Assembly (NCBI GenBank): GCA_025360395.1
Contig: JANYCH010000244.1
Coordinates: forward strand, 1 to 19,163
Source: Cytophagales bacterium
GTDB taxonomy: Bacteria; Bacteroidota; Bacteroidia; Cytophagales; UBA9547
Length of the DNA: 19,163 bases
Direction of reading: 5' to 3'
Shown: positions 15,301 to 19,163 of the stretch, piece after piece
How positions within the stretch are numbered: position 1 is the first letter of the stretch
Layout: each line of letters opens with the position of its first letter
Notes under the pieces: generated by a model
Databases searched by the model: none
Told to the model about the DNA's origin: nothing
Seen by the model: only the letters and a program-made list of their open reading frames with translations
Program-made: the position numbers and the translations under genes

Positions 15301-16243
15301 GATATACGACAAACCAACAAATGTGAGTACTATTGAATTACCTAAAATTTCATTTGAAGTAAGGGACAGTAAAATATTTGACGGATCGGCAACAGTTAAA
15401 AATGGGGAATTCACTTTTACATTTATAGTACCCAGGAATATAAATTATATAGTTGGAAATGGTAAAGTTCTATTATATGCCAATTTTGAAGATGGACAAA
15501 TGAGCGATGCAGGCGGTGGCGATTCTCAAATATTAATTGGTGGAGGGGATAGGAATCCAAAGGCAGACAATACACCACCTACTATCAAAACTTATTTAAA
15601 TGACGAATCCTTTATTTCTGGAGGGATTACAAATGAGAACCCGCTTTTAATAGTAAATTTATTTGATGAAAATGGAATAAGTTCAATAGGCCCTTTGGGC
15701 AGTTCAATAACAGCGGTTATTAACAATAATATTAAAGGAGAAAAGAAGCTTGATAGTTACTATAAATCAGATCGAGATACTTATAAATCGGGTACAATAA
15801 GATATAAGTTGTCAGCAGCAGATGGTATAAATGAAGGATATAATTCAATTAAAATCAAGGCTTTTGATAATTATAATAATTCGTCAGAGAATGGAGGCTT
15901 AATCGAATTTAATGTTGCAAACCATCAGAATCTTACTATAAAGAACTTATTAAATTATCCTAATCCTTTTACAACCAATACTGTATTTCATTTTGATCAT
16001 AATAGAGCAGGTGATGATTTGGAAATCATGTTACAAGTTTATACTGTAACTGGCAAATTAGTTAAATCTCTTAATTCGCATGCTATATATGCACACACTC
16101 ATATTTCAGATTTGGTTTGGGATGGGAAAGATGATTATGGTGATAATATCGGAAAAGGAGTATACGTTTATAAATTATCAGTTAAGGCATTAAGTGATGG
16201 TTTTAGAAAAGATGAATATCAAAAATTAGTCATATTAAATTAG
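12395..16243 (+). CDS. porU: Type IX secretion system sortase PorU (C25 family protease)
   Basis: A 1282-residue surface protease that removes the C-terminal sorting domain from type IX cargo and links the cargo to an anchor. Signal peptide about 1-22 (ends LQLYA). An N-terminal region contains the segment GSVLSQGDWYKIPIKSSGIYKL, typical of PorU. The gingipain-like C25 domain covers about 545-920, with the catalytic dyad His789 (MNYIGHGG) and Cys823 (TATCDFG), closing with NFALLGDPSLTLAYP. Beta-sandwich segments follow, then a FlgD-like/type IX C-terminal domain (about 1185-1282, NYPNPF...KGVYVYKLSV...KLVILN), which in PorU is retained rather than cleaved. Its start lies 57 bp after purS and its stop 16 bp before porV. 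No exact TAnnTTTG motif is visible in the 57-bp gap, so read-through from carB is possible. Confidence 0.95.
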   Translation: MTQLRRIFLLLSIFLFSLQLYAQQDTSSYRIEWSKPATLILGDKYTKIISFDNATHKRENQYLPSLLVSVKGIYSTNFNIFNIEWSALTEAELLNLPPNCNIGQEIISSLNNTEENKVNFVQVTIVPLRRNSTGTLEKVSKFSLKLFPIVSPVFNHEGIAQHRMSVTGSVLSQGDWYKIPIKSSGIYKLDYKYIKSLGLDPSQINTQNLQIWGNAGGQLPEPCSSPRPTDLSQIPISLSGGNDGTFDEQDYVLVYLEGPDVWRYNMDQSYFTFSNHIYSDYAFCFLTVAPTSGKRILLENTVQGNPDVVLSSFSNRYHHESDYYNFLSSGRKWYGEEFDNNLYQTFSIPANGILPGSFIYVMSALMNRSPQPSTNKFELSLNSTPLNSHDIPGGGSGVYDRIGNDGIYTDFISSDNFANSQNLSFNIKYIKDAGVGKGYLDYFSFTFEDNLSLNNNYLSFRNFKSRVIGIIQYNINLLTSSAVRVWDITDINSITEPGLEISGQTASFKYHSNSDSTLREFIAFSGNSFPTPDIGEKIPNQNIQSNNTPDFLIVTHPLFKNQANKLADFRREHDKMDVVVVTTDEIYNEFSSGKTDLVAIRDCAKMFNDRTSLKLKYLLLLGDCSYDYKNLRGLSNPQNFVPIYESEESLMPTETYSSDDYVGLLSDGDGAWFNYVDDKMEIGVGRLPIRTADEGEAIVQKIIHYSSSPLTLGQWRQNLTFIADNEEGNEFLDNAESLTVSSAILQNNFNTKKIYLASYTHEQGFAPQANLEVAEQFENGTLIMNYIGHGGETQLASENVVNIGTIAALTNFDKLPFMVTATCDFGKYDEPTITSGGELFLLNPQGGSIGILCTTRPVFQTNNKKINKAFHENVFAKNPDGSNLTLGEIIRASKNNSLSGVFNRNFALLGDPSLTLAYPRNSIEITKINENLFVPFADTLKAQSKVSISGRIVNNGTLQSAFNGVLNALIYDKPTNVSTIELPKISFEVRDSKIFDGSATVKNGEFTFTFIVPRNINYIVGNGKVLLYANFEDGQMSDAGGGDSQILIGGGDRNPKADNTPPTIKTYLNDESFISGGITNENPLLIVNLFDENGISSIGPLGSSITAVINNNIKGEKKLDSYYKSDRDTYKSGTIRYKLSAADGINEGYNSIKIKAFDNYNNSSENGGLIEFNVANHQNLTIKNLLNYPNPFTTNTVFHFDHNRAGDDLEIMLQVYTVTGKLVKSLNSHAIYAHTHISDLVWDGKDDYGDNIGKGVYVYKLSVKALSDGFRKDEYQKLVILN

Positions 16244-16259
16244 TTGTTATTGAGTGTTT

Positions 16260-17522
16260 ATGGTGTATATTAGAATATTTTTCGCATTTGTTTTCGTGTC
16301 AGGATCCTTATTTTCCTTTGGTCAAGGGACTAGATTTAATCCTTCTACAGGCAAGTACACCAATAGTTCAGGCCAGTCTACAGACTTATTAGGTAGTGGA
16401 GATGCAAGACCGCTCACTACGGCTGTGCCATTTTTAAATATAGCCCCTGATTCCAGAGCAGGCGCATTGGGAGAAACTGGCGCTGCTACTTCACCAGACG
16501 CATATTCTGCTCATTGGAATCCAGCAAAATATGCATTTTTGCAAAAGGATTATGCTGTAGCATTGTCTTACACTCCATGGTTAAGAAAATTGGTGGATGA
16601 TATGAACCTTGTAAACCTGAGTGGTTTTATGAAGTTGAGAAAAGAAGATGGAGTTTATTTAAGTCTAACATATTTTAATTTAGGTAAAATTCAGTTTACT
16701 GATGCAAACGGTGCTGCTATTAGGGATTTTAACCCAAATGAATTTTCTTTGGGAGGAGGTTATTCCAGAATTTTAAGTGATAATTTAAGCGTAGCTGTCG
16801 GTTTGAAATTTATATATTCCAATTTAACTGGTGGACTTACAACTGTGGCTGGGTCTGAATCAAAACCCGGTAAAAGCTTTGCAGGAGATGTAGGGTTGTA
16901 TTGGAATAAGGAAATAATGTCTGGTACGAAAAACTCTAAATTAGCCTGGGGTGCGGTAATAACAAATTTTGGATCGAAGATTTCTTATACCAATAACAAC
17001 AGAAAAGATTTTATTCCCACCAATTTAAGATTGGGAGCATGTTATTCGCTGGACTTAGATTTGTATAACAAATTTAATTTTACGGTAGATGCTAATAAAC
17101 TCATGGTTCCAACACCACCTATTTATTATTCAAATAGTAAAGGAACAGACTCAACTGCGATATATAAAGGCAAGGATCCAAACAGAGGTTTGATGAGTGG
17201 TACTCTTGGATCGTTCAATGATGCTCCAGGAGGGTTTAAAGAAGAAATAAAGGAAATTACAATGTCTTATGGGATTGAATATTGGTATGCTGAACTCTTT
17301 GCTTTGCGGGTTGGCCATTTCAGGGAAAATGTTCTTAAAGGAAATAGAAAATATTTTACTGTAGGAGCTGGGTTTAGATTTGCTGAAGGTCGTGGTGGAA
17401 TTGATGTATCATATTTAATCTCAGGAAAACAAAACAATCCCCTTGAAGGAACATTGAGGTTCTCTTTATGCGCAGAACTTGAAAAAAGCAGCAGTAAAGA
17501 AACTGAATCTATAACTGAATAG
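16260..17522 (+). CDS. porV: Type IX secretion outer-membrane shuttle protein PorV
   Basis: A 420-residue outer-membrane beta-barrel of the FadL/OmpP1-like fold. PorV collects cargo from the translocon and presents it to PorU in the attachment complex. Signal peptide about 1-20 (ends FSFGQG). PorV marks include VPFLNIAPDSRAGALGETGAAT, then DAYSAHWNPAKYAF, and alternating barrel strands up to a last strand GTLRFSLCAEL. A short acidic Ser/Glu tail (about 410-420) follows the barrel. ATG 16260 is preferred over GTG 16254, which adds only two residues. It follows porU by 16 bp, the usual pairing, and is followed by an M16-like gene after one base. Confidence 0.94.
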   Translation: MVYIRIFFAFVFVSGSLFSFGQGTRFNPSTGKYTNSSGQSTDLLGSGDARPLTTAVPFLNIAPDSRAGALGETGAATSPDAYSAHWNPAKYAFLQKDYAVALSYTPWLRKLVDDMNLVNLSGFMKLRKEDGVYLSLTYFNLGKIQFTDANGAAIRDFNPNEFSLGGGYSRILSDNLSVAVGLKFIYSNLTGGLTTVAGSESKPGKSFAGDVGLYWNKEIMSGTKNSKLAWGAVITNFGSKISYTNNNRKDFIPTNLRLGACYSLDLDLYNKFNFTVDANKLMVPTPPIYYSNSKGTDSTAIYKGKDPNRGLMSGTLGSFNDAPGGFKEEIKEITMSYGIEYWYAELFALRVGHFRENVLKGNRKYFTVGAGFRFAEGRGGIDVSYLISGKQNNPLEGTLRFSLCAELEKSSSKETESITE

Positions 17523-17523
17523 G

Positions 17524-18804
17524 ATGTTGGACAGAACTATTTCCCCGGAAGTCCATTCATTTGTGCCTTTTAAAATAAAACAAGCAGAAACTTTATTTTT
17601 AGATAACGGAACGCCAATACATTATCTAGTTTCAGGCACACAACCAATTATAAGACTAGAATTTATTTTTCCAGCAGGAACCTGGTTTGAGCCATCTAAT
17701 GGACTTTCATATTTAGCTTCTAAAATGATCTTAGAAGGAACAATAAATAGATCTGCAAAGGATATTGCAGATCAAATAGCTTTATATGGAGCATTTATTG
17801 AAACACAACAAGGATATGAGAATCTAAACATTACTGTATATCTTTTAGAAAAACACCTTGAAGTAGTTTTGTCTTTAATAGATGAAATCTTTACTAAAAG
17901 CATATTTCCGGAATTAGAACTTACTAATCTAAAATCTCTGACTTCTCAATCATTAAAAGTAAGTAAGGAAAAAAATCAATTTCTTGCATCTGTAAATTTT
18001 CGAAAAGTATTGTATGGTGAAAGTCATCCTTATGGAAGGCAATATTGGGAGAATAATATTGAAAGCGTTGATAGAAACGATTTAATCGAATTTTCAAAAA
18101 GGTATATTAACTGGAGTACATGCGAAATATTTGTTTCAGGTCAGTTTACAATATCCAGCGTTACCACCAAAATAAATAAGTTAATAGAAAAGTCCCAAAT
18201 AATATATTCTGCAACTAAATTTCCAAATATAGATTTTCAAAGCCCCGATGCAGGTCTTTTAATAATAGAAAAGCCTTCGTCCTTACAATCCTGCATTAAA
18301 TACGGCTGCTTAACAATAAACCGGAATAATCCGGATTATATAGGACTGCTTATTTTAAATGAAATTTTGGGAGGTTTTTTTGGATCTAGATTAATGAAGA
18401 ATATACGAGAAGATAAAGGGTTTACATATGGAATACATTCAAATGTTCAGACCTTGATGAAAAGCTCGTATTTTCTTATTTCTACTGAAGTAAAAAAGGA
18501 GAATACCAAGGATACATTGATAGAAATAGAGAAAGAAATAGAAATTTTAAAAACTAAATTAATATCTCCAACGGAATTAAATACAGTTACCTCTTATATG
18601 CTCGGGCGTTTTATCAATTCCATAAATTCGCCATTTGCACTAATGGATAAATTTAAAACAATCTATTACAGTGGCTTAGGTTATGACTATTATGATTCCT
18701 TTAATCATAAACTCAATAATATTACACCAACCGATATTAAGCGCTTGGCAAATAAATATTTTGATTATAATAATTTTTCAAAAGTGGTGGTTGGATCATT
18801 ATAA
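17524..18804 (+). CDS. M16 peptidase-like protein lacking the zinc motif
   Basis: A 426-residue protein with the two tandem M16 (insulinase/processing-peptidase) halves. In the active-site position the usual HxxEH of GLAHFLEHMxFxGT is replaced by Y63-LA-S66-K67 (GLSYLASKMILEGT), so both His and the catalytic Glu are gone and zinc hydrolysis by this chain is not expected. The C-terminal half keeps the R-x6-Y pair (R295 and Y302, in REDKGFTYG) that in M16B heterodimers is supplied by the non-catalytic subunit. It therefore looks like a partner of a catalytic M16 protein encoded elsewhere. There is no obvious signal peptide, and hydrophobicity is that of a soluble protein. It starts one base after porV, so translation is probably coupled. 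Its function in secretion is not established. Confidence 0.9.
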   Translation: MLDRTISPEVHSFVPFKIKQAETLFLDNGTPIHYLVSGTQPIIRLEFIFPAGTWFEPSNGLSYLASKMILEGTINRSAKDIADQIALYGAFIETQQGYENLNITVYLLEKHLEVVLSLIDEIFTKSIFPELELTNLKSLTSQSLKVSKEKNQFLASVNFRKVLYGESHPYGRQYWENNIESVDRNDLIEFSKRYINWSTCEIFVSGQFTISSVTTKINKLIEKSQIIYSATKFPNIDFQSPDAGLLIIEKPSSLQSCIKYGCLTINRNNPDYIGLLILNEILGGFFGSRLMKNIREDKGFTYGIHSNVQTLMKSSYFLISTEVKKENTKDTLIEIEKEIEILKTKLISPTELNTVTSYMLGRFINSINSPFALMDKFKTIYYSGLGYDYYDSFNHKLNNITPTDIKRLANKYFDYNNFSKVVVGSL

Positions 18805-18818
18805 TTAACCATTTTTTT
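18787..18818 (+). terminator. Weak Rho-independent terminator after the M16-like gene
   Basis: An imperfect 8-bp stem (18787-18794 with 18805-18812, GTGGTTGG/TTAACCAT, including G-T pairs) encloses a 10-base loop that spans the stop codon and is followed by six T. It would end the long carB-to-M16 transcript just before the tRNA promoter. The low stem stability makes it tentative. Confidence 0.4.
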
Positions 18819-18828
18819 AGTAATAGTT

Positions 18829-18857
18829 TTGCAAAATCATAAAATCGTGTACCTTTG
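18829..18857 (+). promoter_or_regulatory. Promoter of the tRNA-Tyr/tRNA-Gly cluster
   Basis: TTTTG ending at 18831, an 18-base spacer and TACCTTTG (18850-18857) give a strong match to the Bacteroidota -33 TTG / -7 TAnnTTTG promoter. The transcript would start near 18864, about 66 bases before mature tRNA-Tyr. A second TAGTTTTG (18824-18831) overlaps the -33 element. Confidence 0.7.
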
Positions 18858-18929
18858 CACTTCCTTTTTTAAAATACAATTGTTAAATTATTTAACTTAT
18901 TGAATAATAAAGGGTTAGTTCTTTGATTG

Positions 18930-19013
18930 GGGGTGATTCCAGAGTGGCTAAATGGGACAGACTGTAAATCTGTTGTTGTAATGACTTCGGTGGTTCGAAT
19001 CCACCTCGCCCCA
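18930..19013 (+). tRNA. tRNA-Tyr (GTA)
   Basis: An 84-base class II tRNA. The acceptor GGGGTGA (18930-18936) pairs with TCGCCCC (19006-19012) with one T-G pair, and the discriminator is A19013. The anticodon stem ACAGA/TCTGT encloses CTGTAAA with anticodon GTA at 18964-18966. A long variable arm precedes the T-arm GGTGG-TTCGAAT-CCACC. CCA is not encoded. Confidence 0.97.
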
Positions 19014-19086
19014 CATCTTGTTTCAGGTTTCCGGTAGATTTGTGTTTGAAAAATTACAATTTTTGTCTGGATTAAAAACCCAAATT

Positions 19087-19159
19087 GCGGGAGTAGCTCA
19101 GTTGGTAGAGCGATAGCCTTCCAAGCTATAGGTCGCGGGTTCGAGCCTCGTCTCCCGCT
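19087..19159 (+). tRNA. tRNA-Gly (TCC)
   Basis: A 73-base tRNA. The acceptor GCGGGAG (19087-19093) pairs with CTCCCGC (19152-19158), and the discriminator is T19159. The anticodon stem ATAGC/GCTAT encloses CTTCCAA with anticodon TCC at 19120-19122. The T-arm is GCGGG-TTCGAGC-CTCGT. It lies 73 bases after tRNA-Tyr. A TAGATTTG motif at 19035-19042 could be an extra promoter but lacks a well-spaced -33 element. Confidence 0.97.
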
Positions 19160-19163
19160 CATT

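Noticed and set aside
19035..19042. Separate promoter for tRNA-Gly (TAGATTTG)
   Set aside because: The nearest TTG gives a 14-base spacer, shorter than expected, and the two tRNAs can share the upstream promoter.
18869..19162. Minus-strand reading frame of about 97 codons over the tRNA genes
   Set aside because: It runs antisense through both tRNA genes (giving the familiar false RRGSNPRP-type peptide) and has no start context; it is a by-product of tRNA sequence.

Overview
The window reads as chromosomal DNA from a Bacteroidota (Bacteroidetes) bacterium, most likely of the Cytophagales type. The evidence is the AT-rich coding sequence, type IX secretion components (PorU and PorV), type IX C-terminal sorting domains, a DUF4834 protein, a short CarB without the regulatory C-terminal domain, starts without clear Shine-Dalgarno sequences, and promoter-like TAnnTTTG motifs. 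The species cannot be named from the sequence alone.

Layout. 1-50: the 3' tail of a tRNA (probably Leu) and its terminator. 77-1777 (minus): a secreted multidomain GH16 beta-glucanase with a type IX sorting domain. 1883-3277: rnhB (plus) converging on a DUF62/SAM-hydroxide adenosyltransferase-like gene (minus); their 3' ends overlap by 60 bp. 3302-8285 (plus): phoH, two small unknown proteins, then a wza-like export lipoprotein and a wzc-like tyrosine kinase with a striking Tyr-Gly tail. 8323-18812 (plus): a tightly packed run of carB, DUF4834, pssA, purS, porU, porV and a catalytically degenerate M16 protein. 18824-19159: a promoter, tRNA-Tyr and tRNA-Gly. No intergenic stretch exceeds 300 bases.

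How the genes fit together. The GH16 enzyme ends in the type of domain that the type IX system recognises, and the same window encodes two attachment-complex parts: PorU, the protease that removes sorting domains, and PorV, the outer-membrane shuttle. Wza and Wzc homologues form the outer-membrane and inner-membrane/kinase halves of a polysaccharide exporter, but no glycosyltransferases lie beside them. CarB (pyrimidine/arginine), PurS (purine) and PssA (phosphatidylethanolamine) are housekeeping enzymes that share the transcription unit with PorU and PorV.

I found no clear evidence of a wholly new system: no CRISPR array, phage, insertion sequence or defence island. The items most worth a second look are the zinc-site-less M16 protein one base after porV, the hexanucleotide-encoded tyrosine tail of the Wzc kinase, the DUF62 protein lacking the canonical triad, and the two small unknown proteins upstream of wza.
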